The translations under genes and the position numbers were made by a program. From positions 211,125,667 through 211,189,666 of the forward strand of contig CM061063.1 in NCBI GenBank assembly GCA_030762895.1: a stretch of DNA of 64,000 bases, given 5' to 3'. The notes beneath the pieces are model-generated. The model saw only the letters and a list, made by a program, of their open reading frames with translations. It had not been told where the DNA came from and ran no database searches. This DNA comes from Sophora flavescens (lineage: Eukaryota; Streptophyta; Magnoliopsida; Fabales; Fabaceae). Positions within the stretch are counted from its first letter, which is position 1, and each line of letters starts with the position of its first letter. This document shows, in pieces, positions 36,698 to 48,343 of the stretch.

Positions 36698-39182
36698 TGT
36701 AACACCGTCTACCGCGCATACATATAAAGCATTAAAAGATGAGGTAGTTAAAATAAAACATGCATTATTTATTAAAATTAAAAACCAAACAACAGGTAGA
36801 GAACACCACATTATGTCAAGACTCAAAACGCGAAAAATAAGTATAACATGGCATTCAAGAAAACCCAACCCCGATGTATCATTACAAATCTGGTATAACC
36901 AATCCGAAATAAAACCTCGGATACAACCGAAAACAACTAACTAAAAGAACTACTGAAAACTGGAAATCCTAACTACGAGTCGCGGCTCCTCAGAGTCACT
37001 CCTCAACTGGCAGCTCGTCGTCCTCTGCATAAAAGATACATGCCACAACAAGAAACATAGAGATAGGGGGTAAGAAACATGTATATGAATATAATGGCAA
37101 GGAAGCAGTTAGCAAGACGAGCATACATCAAACAATCATGGCATAGCAAACAGCAGTATAACACATAAACAAAATGATATAAACGTGTATGCTATGCAAT
37201 GCAACTCTGCTCCATAACTCCGTTATGCACTTGAATCCATCTATCTCAGGAAGTCAACTTCGGAGTTACATTTCCACATGGGCCAATAAGCACCAACGCC
37301 GGGGCAATCCACCAAACATTGGGTGGACCCCTAGGAAAGCCGACACACCTTATTCTCGGGTGCTTCCGCACGGTTGTACATGATTCACTTGAATCACCGC
37401 GGACGGCCAGATCGCCTTACTCACGGATGACCTCCCCTATGTTGAACATCCTCCACTAACATCTTTGATGCATGAATGCATTCTCAACACAACACATAAA
37501 CACAACCACCACCTACGTTTGGGCCCATATGCTACCCAAGTTTTAACACCATCAACACCTCGACCACTCGGCTATCGAGGATTATTGTTATCTTTCGTAT
37601 TCATTAATTAAACACTCTAGTCGTTCTAAACTAGAGATAACCACCTTGACCAACAAGCATCAAAGCCCTCTTGGCCACTAGGCTACCAAGGTACTATATC
37701 ATCATTATCACTCTAGCCATTAAGCACTAGAGATTACCATCTTGATCATCATGCATCAAGGCCCCATTGGCCACTAAGCTACCAAGGTACAACATCATCT
37801 TATCACTTGTCTTTGGTCTTCACGTTTCGTTGGTATTTTATTAAGTCTTTTAGAGCATTTGGAGTAGAAACCCCTGCTTCTGTACTATTCCGCGTTCTGT
37901 TTTGCATAGGTGAGCATGGGCGTGCTGAGCTCTCCAGGCAAGCACGGCCGTGCTCAATGGAGCAGGGCCATACTGTTCTGGGCAGACGGGTCGCAGACCT
38001 TTTTCCAATTTCTTGGGGCAGTTCCAGATTCAATCCAAATGGGTTCTACTAATCCATTGATCACCAGCTTCATTAATCTTAATTAAATATCCATGTCTTA
38101 TAAAGGGGGAATTAATCCTTTATTCTAAAACCATTAAATTGTCCCTAATCACTCATAAATCGATCCCTAGTGTTCTTGACTAAACCATTGGCATAATCCT
38201 CACTCATTACTATCGTTCACATTTATGAACAAGGGGAACAACCTCCCTTAACATTATTAACAATTTTAACGTTTAACATTAACGCGTCACAACAACAATC
38301 AACAGCCAATACATCTCAATATTATAATATGATAAAACACTCAAACATGGCATCATCACATTAACATGCTCACAACAGACAACATTAATCAACAATAACA
38401 TTCTTGCCAATTATTAACATAGTAAATAGTTAAACGTCATATAGCAAACAGGCATAAAGGCATATAGACATGTTATCAAGGGAAAGGGTTATGATAACCC
38501 TTCGTCTTACGCTACCCCCAAGCCTACATATTCATTCTATTGCTTCTCCCCATACCTGGTATGAAGAATTCCATTTAAACCGATGAAGATCCTAAACTGG
38601 TTCCCTCAAACAGCTCGATGAACGTTTCCAAGTCTTGGTCAACACAAAAAGGTTAGCCAATTAGTTCCCAATTTACAACAAGAAAAAGAACTAAGAAAGG
38701 GAAGAACTATACCTTTTCTAATCAACACTAACGTGTGCTTGTACTATCTCAACTACGAACGGAACACCAAACAAGAATTAGGTTCAAAGAGGAAAAATGA
38801 GAGAGGCTGCCGTCGCACTTAGGATTGCCTAAAGTGCCAATTTTGAGGGTTTCACTCGTAACCCTCGCTGAGCACTGTCAATATATAGACTCTGCACCGA
38901 GCACGACCATGCACCCCCTTAAGAACGGTCGTGCTTGACTTAGCGTCAACGAGGCGTGCTTGCACTCGAGCACAGTCGTGCTTCCTAAGAAGCACGGCCT
39001 TATTTGTGGCTCTGGCAGCCACAAGACAAGTGCTCAAGCACGGGCATGCTGATACATGAGCAAGGTCGTGCTCATGCATCAGGAAGGGATTTAAAGCCTA
39101 AAATCCCACTTAGCCCCTTATAACAGAACAAAAGCAAACAAGGCATACACAAAAACACTTATACGAAAAATGGGGTGTTACA
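36698..39182 (-). repeat. 3' LTR of G4
   Basis: On the minus strand it starts TGTAACACCCCATTTTTCG; its plus-strand left end is TGTAACACCGTCTACC. Length is 2485 bp. From its sense start come a palindrome array around AGCACGACCGTGCT (39075-38898), a TATA-like TCTATATATTGAC (about 38876-38888), a second small array (about 37990-37905) and about 80 bp repeats with CACTAGAGATTACCA (about 37800-37600). Confidence 0.85.
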
Positions 39183-42100
39183 GTTCCACCCCCTTATAAA
39201 AATTTCGTCCTCGAAATTTCTACTAACCTCGAACAAAGATGTGGGTATGCCTCCATCATCTTGCTCTCAAGTTCCCAGGTAGCACTCTCCACAGTCGCCC
39301 CGCTCCAAACGACCTTAACCAAAGGAATCTATTTGCCCCTCAGTTGGTTCACCCTCCGGTCCTCAATTCGAAGGAGTTGTACCTCGGAAGTCAAATTGTC
39401 TTTTAACTGAATCGTGTCGGGGACTATCACATGGTTTGGGTCATGAATGTACTTAAGTAGTTGTGACACATGAAAGACATTGTGAAGTTCAGACAAGAAA
39501 GATGGCAATGCAATTTGGTATGCAACTTCACTGACCTTTTTAAAAATTTCGAACGGGCCAATGAATTTGGGAGTAAGTTTCTACGCTTTCATCACTCTAC
39601 CGACCCCAGTTGTTGGTGTAACTCTCAAGAATACGTGATCGCCTTCCAAGAATTCGAGCGCCTTCCTCTTTTTGTCATGGTAGCTTTTCTGCCTACTATG
39701 TGCCGTCCTCATCTTTTCCTGAATCATCCTCACCTTTTCTGTGGTTTCTTGCACTACCTCGGGTACTAACACAACACTATCACCAGGTTCACTCCAACAC
39801 AAAGGTGTCCTACATCTCCTCCCATAAAGAGCTTCATAGGGTGCCATCACAATACTGCAATGGTAGCTGTTGTTGTAGGTGAACTCTATTAGAGGCAAAA
39901 ACTTGTCCCAACTACGTGACTGTTCTAGCACACAAGCCCTAAGAAAGTCCTCTAAGGACTGGATGGTTCTCTCAGGCTGACCATCCGTCTGCGGGTAGTA
40001 AGCTGAACTTAGCCTAAGCTTGGTATCTAAAGCCTTGTGCAAACTAGTCCAAAACCTAGAGGTAAACCTCGAGTATCTGACACTATGCTAGAAGGTACAC
40101 CATGTAACCTGACTATCTCTTTGATGTACAACCTGGTCAACTTTTCCAAAGGGTATTCCATGTTCATAGGGATGAAATGGGCAGACTTAGTCAATCTATC
40201 CACAATAACTCATATCGCTTCATAACCTGCTGGAGTCCTCGGGAGTCCAGACACAAAATCCATGACAATACTGTCCCATTTCCACTCTGGGATACTCAAA
40301 GGTTGCAACTTTCCCGATGACTTCTGGTGTTCTATCTTAGCCTTTTGGCACACTAAACAATCATACACAAACTCAGCCACATCTTTCTTCATCCTAGGCC
40401 ACCAAAACATCCTCTTTAAATCATGATACATCTTTGTGGCCCCTGGGTACACACTCAGTCCACTCCTATGTCCTTCTTCAAGGATCAACTTCTTAAGCTC
40501 CAGGACGTCTTGTATACAGATTCTATCTTTAAATCTCAAGACTCCATCACTTCCGTCCTTAAAACTAAGGTCTTTACTTTGAGCAAGCAACTCCCTCTGG
40601 TCTAAGAGAAACTTATCTAACTTTTTGGCCTTCTTTAACTTGATCCATCAAACTGTTGGTAACCTTCAAGGTTCCAAGCCTAATGCTCGTAGGGGTAACT
40701 TCCCAAGCTAAACTTAGGTCTCTAAACTTCTCGATCAAATCCATCTCCCTAACCATCAAAGCGGAGACGTGCAAGGTTTTTCTACTTAAAGCATCAGCCA
40801 CTACATTGGCCTTTCCTGGGTGGTAGGTCAGATCAAACTCATCATCCTTTAGAAACTCCATACACCAACGCTGTCTCATATTGAGCTCTTTCTGGTCAAA
40901 CAAATATTTCAAACTCTTATGATCACTAAAAACCTCGAACTTAGCTCCACACAGGTAATGCCTCCAAATCTTCAAGGCAAACATCACATCTCCTAACTCT
41001 AGGTCATGGGAAGGGTAGTTCTTGTCGTGGGTTTTCAACTGCCTAGAAGCATAAGCTACTACCATTCCAACTTGCATCAACACTCCACCTAAACCTTGCT
41101 TCGATGCATCACAATACACTACGAAAGGCCTACCAGGATCGGGCAAAACCAAAACTAGTGCTAATGTTAACCTATCCTTCAAGGTTTGGAAACTCTCATC
41201 GCACTTAGAGTCCCACACAAACAACCGTCCCTTCTTGGTGAGACGGGTTAAAGGTAATTCTAACTTAGAAAAGCCTTCTATAAACTCCTATAGTACCCTG
41301 CTAAACCCAAGAAACTCCTAACATTGGTCACTGACTTTGGCGCTTCCCATTGGAGCGTCGTCTCTACCTTAGCCGGATCCACGACTATCCCACCTTTAGA
41401 GATCACGTGATCTAAGAAACTCACCTCCTCTAACCAAAACTCGCACTTAGATAACTTAGCATACAACTGCTTCTCTTTAAGGGTCTGCAACACAACCCTC
41501 AAGTGCTCCTCATGTTCCTCCTTAGTCTTGGAGTACACTAAGATGTCATCTATGAAAACCACCACAACTTATCCAAGTAAGGATGAAAGGTCTTATTCAT
41601 GTAATCCATGAACACCGCAAGAGCATTAGTCACACCAAAGGGCATAACTAAATACTCATAGTGACCATATCGCGTTCTAAACGTTGTCTTCGGGATGTCC
41701 CTAGACTTAACCCGGATCTGATGGTATCTTGACCTCAAATCTATCTTCGAGAAAACATAAGCCCCGATCAACTGATCCATAAGATCATAAGATCATCAAT
41801 CCTAGGGAGGGGATACCTATTCTTAACGGTCACTTTGTTGAGCTGTCGATAGTCGACACACAACCTCATAGTGCCATCATTCTTCTTCACCAATAACACT
41901 GGTGCTCCCCATGGGGATACGCTAGGCCTGATGAACTGCTTCTGCAACAGATCTTCTAACTGTTCCTTTAACTTAGCTAGCTCTAGAGGAGACATTCTAT
42001 AGGGTTCTATGGATATAGGCCCAGTGCCAGGCACTAAGTCTATGGAAAACTCCACATCTTTCTCTGGGGGTAGTTTGTAAACATCCCCCGGGAACACTTC

Positions 42101-42586
42101 AAGAAATTCTCACACAACAGGCACTCTTTCAACATCAAGAGGGCTCTCGACTTCCGGGGAAGATAGCATCATGTACACTTGGGCTCCTTCGTTCAGTGAA
42201 GCCTTAACTTGGTTGGCAGAGAGAAAGCTAGGATCTCTAGACTCCACTAGAGTTCCAAAAACTATGGTTTTATCGAAGAAATTCAGAAGAACGTGGTTGG
42301 AAGATAACCAGTCCATGCCAAGAATAACATCAAGGTCTTTCATAGGTAAGCATACAAGATCAACAATAAAGTCTCTACCATCTATGGTAATAAGGATATT
42401 CTTGCATGCATGAGAAGTAAGCACAGGTTTATTCGTGGGTGTGGCAACAATCAAATCACATTCAAGAAGGGTCACTGGCAATTTAAGACTCTTAGCACAT
42501 TCATATGACACAAATGAGTGAGTCACACACGAATCAAACAATACAGTCAAACAAACTTTATTAATGAGGCACATACCTTGGATCAA
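39183..42586 (-). pseudogene. pol: pol of G4 (protease, RT, RNase H, integrase, chromodomain-like tail), decayed
   Basis: From 42586 down: retropepsin-like domain with the active-site stretch changed (LFDSCVTHSF where the family has DSG) and GMDWLSSN; RT with VKKNDGTMRLCVDYRQLNK, MPFGVTNALAVFMDYMNKTF and FIDDILVYSK; RNase H (VYCDASKQGLGGVLM); integrase zinc region (CLVCQKAK) and core (MDFVSGLPR); and a tail with VKVVWSG and ATWELE like a chromodomain end, close to 39230. Several frameshifts and stops break it (for instance near 42100, 41770, 41560, 41250, 40600, 40210 and 40045). A PPT (AAGGGGGTGGAAC on the minus strand) lies at 39183-39195. Confidence 0.88.
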
Positions 42587-42589
42587 ATT

Positions 42590-43621
42590 TCAGATTCGGA
42601 GGCCTCGGCTCCACTAAGAGTAAAGACTCTCCCTGTGGTCTTCAGTCGGTTGACTTGAGACTTCTGACCTTTTCTCGCGCTCTGTGGCTCTGACTTTCCT
42701 CCATCGCAGTTCCGGCTGATGTGGCCATGCTTGCCACACTTGAAGCAGATGATGTTCGTCTCCTTGCATTGGGTAGTGAAGTGGTTCTATCCGCACTTGC
42801 CCCAACAAAGAGGTCTAGAATCGGAAGAATCCCATCTCCTTGACCTATCTGAAGAAAACTGAGACTTCTTGCCATCCCGCTTGAAGTCCTTGCCAGCTAG
42901 AGCGAGACGCGGCTTCCCCTTGTTTCCCTGATCATTCCTCTTGTTGCTCTGGTTGTCGGATCCCTTGGAGGCTGGCCCTCCAGACTTGCAGGCATCTTCA
43001 TAGATCCTGCACTTGTTCACTAAAACGGGAAATACTCGGATCTCCTGGTAGCTGATGGCCTGCTTGATCTCTGGACGCAGACCATCCTAAAACTTCACGC
43101 ATTTGGAATGACCGTCCGCCACATATTGATACAGTGTATAGTAAAGGGCGAGCTATATATTCAAACTTAGTCGCATACTCTCCTACCGACATGTTGCCCT
43201 GCTTCAGTGCCAGAAATTCCATCTCCGTCTTGTCCTTGATGTCTACCGGGAAGTACTTCTTGAGGAATCTGTCCTTGAACACAGTCCATGTGATCATAGT
43301 ACCCTCCGCCTGCAAGCGCTGACGACAGTTCTCCCACCAATGCTCAGCCTCCTCGGTCAGCATGAAAGTCCCAAAGATGACCTGATCGTTGCATCCCATG
43401 GCTCGGAAGATCTTCTCGTTCTCCCTCATCCACAACAGGGCGCCCTCAAGATCGTAAGCTCCCTTGAAAGACGGTGGATTGTTCCGCTGGAACTTGTCGA
43501 GACCCTGGAACTCAGTTGGTCCCCCGTTGTTGTTAACGTTCTGGTTTTAGCCTATCGCGTTAGCAAGGAGTGCCAAAGCATCTGCGATAGCCTAATCGTT
43601 TCTGCCTCCCCTTCCTGCCAT
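42590..43621 (-). pseudogene. gag: gag of G4
   Basis: Starts ATG at 43621 (MAGRGGRND). It shows the retrotransposon gag core (EEAEHWWENCRQRL, TWTVFKDRFLKKYFP, EFLALKQGNMSVGEYATKFE) at about 43370-43140 and a CX2CX4HX4C zinc knuckle (CFKCGKHGHISRNC) near 42715-42755. In-frame stops near 43590 and 43545 and frame changes near 43140, 43000 and 42800 break it. Confidence 0.85.
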
Positions 43622-43786
43622 AAGTTCCTGTAAACGCCCAAGCCAACTTGTTAAATATTGGGAACTTAAAGCAGGAAAAGCTACAGCTTCTAACATATAG
43701 CATCATCGTCTATAACAAGTGTAGACAATTCAAACAAGAGCACACAACAGACTCATAACAGACACATACCATATCCGGATAGGACT

Positions 43787-43803
43787 GAACTGCTCTGATA
43801 CCA
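43787..43803 (-). other. Primer binding site (initiator Met tRNA type) of G4
   Basis: On the minus strand TGGTATCAGAGCAG begins five bases after the LTR end. Confidence 0.88.
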
Positions 43804-44552
43804 CTAAATGTGACACTCTCTACCCCGCATACATATAAAGCATTAAAAGATGAGGTTGTTAAAATAAAACATGCATTATTTATTAAAATTAAAAACCAAA
43901 CAACAGGCAGAGAACACCACATTGTGTCAAGTCTCAAAACATGGAAAATAAAACATAACAAAACATTAAAGAAAACCCAACCCCGATGTCACATTACAGA
44001 GCGGATATAGCCAATCCGGAATAAAACCTCGAATAAAACTGAAAACAACTAACTAAACAAACTACTGAAAACTGGAAATCCTGACTACGAGTCGCGACTC
44101 CTCAGAGTCACTCCTCAACTGGCTTCTTACTGTCCTCTGCTTAAAAGATACATGCCACAACAAGAAACATAGAGATAGGGAGTAAGAAACATGTTTACGA
44201 ATATAATGGCAAGGAAGCAGTTAGCAAGACGAGCATACATCAAACAATCATGTCATAGCAAAAGCAGTATAACAAATAAACATCATAATATAAACGTGTA
44301 TGCTATGCAATGCAGCTCTGCTCCACCACTCTGTTAGGCACTTGGATCCATCTATCTTAGGAAGGCAACTTCGGAGTTACATTTCCACGTTGGCCAATAA
44401 GCACCAACGCCGGGGCAATCCATCAAACCTTGGGTGGACCCCTAGGATAATCGACGCACCTTACATGATTCACTTGAATCGGCGCGGACAGCCATATCGT
44501 CTTATTCACGGACGACCTCCCCTATGTTGAACATCTTCCACTAACATCTCCG

Positions 44553-45896
44553 TGATAGTGTGATTTTACATGATATTTTCTGTACACTTTTGCATGCATT
44601 TTGCATATAGATTAGGCATTCTTTATTTGGTTTTTATTAGATTTTCCCTTGGAACGGGTGAAGCGGTGTCTTGGTGTTGTTTTGCAGGAATTCAATGTAA
44701 AAATGATCAAAATTAGCCATGATGGAGCTTGGATGAAATAGAGCTTGAAAAGTGAAGAATATGAGCCAAACAGAGGCCATCACGGCCTGGCCGTGATGAC
44801 CATCACGGCCGTGATCAAGCAGAGCAGAAGGCAAAAGTCAGAGGCTGTCACGGCCTGCCCGTAATAGACATAACGGCCGTGACCAACCAGAAAATTAGGG
44901 TTTCGCGACGCGAAACCTAGCTCGCCTCACGAGACTTCATTTTGTGCAAACACGCCTTGGACAGAACGCGTCACGGCCTGCCCGTGATGACCATCACGGC
45001 CGTGACGCGCAGCGGACCTATAAATAAGAACGCAGCAGACAGAACTAAGAGAGTTTTTGGGGTCCATTTGAAGGCATTTGGAGGCTGCAGCTGGGCTAGG
45101 GTTTCAACCCTAGAAGGGAGCCAAGAGGGGTTGCTTTGAAGAAGAAGGAAAGCTCACATGGAGCCTCTTCTCTCCTCTTCTCCTATTTCTCTGGTTTGGT
45201 TTTCGTTGTTTATGAGTAGTTAAATCCCTGTGTTGGGATTAGATGTAATCAAACCTATGTTTATGTATTTATCTTGACGGATTATTCTATGTTCATGTCT
45301 TCATATTAGTGGTTATTTTTCTGTGCTTAATGCTTGTTGTGGCTAGCACCCCCATGACTTGATTTGTGTTTTGGTATGCAATGGGAACGTTCGTATCATA
45401 ACCGGAACTGAATTTAATCACCTAGTAAGCCTTGTATTTAGGAATGGAACTAGGTTTATTAGTAATCACATGATCCCTAATCTTAATGCAAATTCATTAA
45501 TCCAGGCCACCTAAAGAATTAGGGTCTATTAGTGGATTTAGGCTCTTGCCATCCGAGGAATCGGGGTTTGAGTAGTTTAGTGGATTGATTTTAATATCTG
45601 AAGCATGAATGGGAGGTATCTAGTCCTGATAGTGCATGAGTTAGAGGTTTGGTGAAGTCTAGTCCCAACATATCCTTTCTGCACTCCAAGTGTTTGTCAA
45701 AAGTCCCCAAAAAGACAAAAAGATTTTATTTCTTTTCTTTTGTTTGTTTTACTTTCTCTTGATAAATAGTTTATTCTAGATAGTTGCTGAGTTTGTGAAT
45801 TGGTACTTGACATCCAATACCCGTGGATACGATAAACCGGTCTTACCACCGTATTACTTGCACGACTGGGTATACTTGCCCAGATTCGTCCTAACA
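44553..45896 (+). repeat. 5' LTR of the young non-autonomous element
   Basis: TGATAGTGTGA to CGTCCTAACA, 1344 bp. Palindromes with CATCACGGCC/GGCCGTGATG cores lie at 44777-45005 and a TATA box TATAAATA at 45019-45026. Confidence 0.92.
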
Positions 45897-45902
45897 AGTT
45901 TT

Positions 45903-45920
45903 TGGCGCCGTTGCCGGGGA
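45903..45920 (+). other. Primer binding site (Asp tRNA type)
   Basis: TGGCGCCGTTGCCGGGGA lies six bases after the 5' LTR. This is the primer site used by Athila-type plant elements. Confidence 0.85.
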
Positions 45921-46047
45921 TTGGTTTTGCCAATATCATTAGTAACAAAGGAGGCAACTAATTTAGACATTTTTATTCTTTTTTATTTTTCTGTATATAT
46001 TTGATCTTTTTCTTTTGAGCTTTGGTAGTGCCAGGTGGAAGATATTC

Positions 46048-46590
46048 ATGGAAAATTTTTATTATCCACCTGAAGAGGAAGCCTCCAGTCGCGTTTTGGA
46101 AGACAATTGGTGTTTGGGAGACGTCATGGATTTGATGGACCATGTTACTCCCGCACAAGTTGATTATATGACGGGAAGGCTTATATATAACTTCTCCGAG
46201 GAGGATTGGGAAACCTTTTGTTCATATTTGCCACCTCCACCACCATGTATGATTCCCATAGAGCCACAAGAATCAGCATTTGAGAAAAATCTGGGTGTGG
46301 GAATGGATCACAATGAAGATGAAGAGGAGGTGGTAGATAAACCACAAGAAGAGGGATTACCTTTCGCGCATCCTTGGAGAGAAACAAGTGAGAAGACAGG
46401 GTATTTGGAATGCACCACCATGCTTGCTGAATTTTCTGCATTAAATAAATATGTTGGCTTGCATGCATGTGTGGATACTGGTAAGTTAGCCCCTTCCACT
46501 TGTCTGGAAAACTTCCTCTTGAAAATTCCACTTGACCCGAGAGGAAGTGAGTTCATAATTGTAGAGGTCAAGGGAGTTTTCACACCATGA
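46048..46590 (+). CDS. Unknown ORF of the young non-autonomous element (180 aa)
   Basis: I do not recognise this protein. The frame is open from about 46015, but the first ATG is at 46048 (MENFYYPPEEE), giving 180 residues. It is acidic (DHNEDEEEVVD at mid-length), has a proline run (LPPPPPCMIP, about residues 68-77) and a hydrophobic C-terminal end (SEFIIVEVKGVF). No zinc knuckle, protease, RT or integrase motif, signal peptide or membrane segment is seen. It is the only open frame in an element with near-identical LTRs, so its openness may reflect recent insertion rather than selection. Its place, between primer site and the conserved GGGAGGCAACCCAA block, is where gag starts in Athila elements; it may be a relic of gag or an unrelated gene. 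Function unknown. Confidence 0.45.
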   Translation: MENFYYPPEEEASSRVLEDNWCLGDVMDLMDHVTPAQVDYMTGRLIYNFSEEDWETFCSYLPPPPPCMIPIEPQESAFEKNLGVGMDHNEDEEEVVDKPQEEGLPFAHPWRETSEKTGYLECTTMLAEFSALNKYVGLHACVDTGKLAPSTCLENFLLKIPLDPRGSEFIIVEVKGVFTP

Positions 46591-48343
46591 CTGGGTGGAA
46601 TAGAGGATAAATTCATATTACTTCTACAATCACCACCCCAATTTCCATTTGATCCGGGAGGAGGATCCAGGTGGATGCTTTTTAATAAGTCAAGCTAGTG
46701 ACATTAAAGAAGCGCTCATTGGGAGGCAACCCAATTTTTCTTTTCCTTTTTCCTTTTTGTTTAGTTAGATTTTATTTTTGATTTTTAACCTCTTGAATAA
46801 TTTGAGAAGATCAAGAGTTTTCTTTTACTAATAAAATTTCCAAGTGATTCCAGGGTAAGAAGGAAGGAGGGAAGAGCAAGAAGACAAGAAAAAGCAACCC
46901 AATTTTCATGCAGTTCATTCTGACTGAAATGTGAACCAACACCTGCTACCGCCTGGGTAAGCCGTTCCAATTTTTTGCTTTATTTTATTTTTCTTCTCCT
47001 CTCTCCAACTTGATTGTTTACATTGGGGACAATGTAAATTTTTAAGCTTGGGGTAGGGGTATTTTGCATTTGCATTTTTCATGTTGCATTCATATAGTTT
47101 TGCATGATAGCTTTGCATGTTCACATTATTAGATTACCCTTGTTTAGAATTTTGTATCCAATTGTGAGAACTAAGTGCCAATAATTTGAGATAGTGAATT
47201 GTTGAACCCAATTTGTTATTCTTGTGATATGGCTGCAAATGAAAATGTTTGAGATAATCTTGGATAGTTGATAATTAGCATATGGTTCTGTAGATTTGTG
47301 TCTTTCATTGATTCTGAACTAAAATGGGAGATTTTGAGCCAAAGGGGTACTCACTAAATTCTACCCCATTCTTTGTGTTAGAGTGTTATTCCTCTTGGTT
47401 TGTTTTCTCTAGAACTTGACTTGAAACCATTTTGAAGCTTAAAAATTTTTGAGAACATTTTTGAAAATGATTGAGGCAATAGGTATTTTTCTGGCCTTCT
47501 GAGCTTTGAATGAACAAATGCTACCCCTTAGTTGCCCAATTTTGAGCCTGGAAGAATAAAAATGCTTTTCTTGTTACCCTGGAATATGTTGATGAATGAT
47601 GTTTGATAAGGGACCTTCTAAAGTATTACAAAAGGGTAAAAAGGTAGTTGAAAAAGTTTGGGAAAAGAATCAGAAAAAAAAAATAATTCTCTTGATTTGA
47701 AAAAAATCTCTCCTTCTCCAAATAAAAGAAAAAGAAAAGAAAATAAAAATAAATAGAGAAGGGGATGACAAAAAGAAAAGTGAGAAATAAAAAGAAAAGG
47801 AAAGCAAAGAAAGGTGGAAAGTGAATTGAAAACCCAAGAAGGTATTTTAGAAGGTCATGCTTTACAAATGTTGATATTTTGTTAGCTCTTTTGAAATGTC
47901 CTTTTCTTGTTATCCCCACCTAACGATTAATCCCATGGCCACGTTACAACCGAAGTAAAGACCTCTTGATTCTTAATTGTTTTCATTAATAAAGTAGAGA
48001 TGTGGTTGATAGTCAAGCCTATGGTAGGATTCATTCCTTGAGGAAAATTGAGTGAAATGTCTTATCCCCTAAACACTTGAGTGAGGTTAGAAAGAGAGCC
48101 AAGCAAATGAACAAGCTTGGGGTGAGCTTCAAGTGAGAAAGAGTGCCCAAATCAGTGAGAACATGAGTTTAAGGAACCTAAGCCTCTAATTGGACTTGAA
48201 TTGATTGTCTCTTGCTGAATTGTTTGAATTGCCTATTGCTTGGATTATTTGCTCGGGTTCTTAGTTCACTATCAATGTTCTGTTTATTCTTCTGGCCTTA
48301 GTGATTGCTTGAGGACAAGCAATTGAATAAGCTTGGGGTGATT
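46591..48343 (+). other. Non-coding 3' interior of the young non-autonomous element
   Basis: No convincing gene. Contains AGCGCTCATTGGGAGGCAAC (46711-46730), then CATTGGGGACAATGTAAATT with AAGCTTGGGGTAGGGG (about 47020-47060), AG-rich runs (47690-47830), and GAGGACAAGCAATTG with the polypurine tract AAGCTTGGGGTGATT before the LTR. Confidence 0.7.

Noticed and set aside
46181..46616. Minus-strand ORFs opposite the unknown ORF of the young element
   Set aside because: They overlap the plus-strand frame, which has the better ATG context and element orientation.
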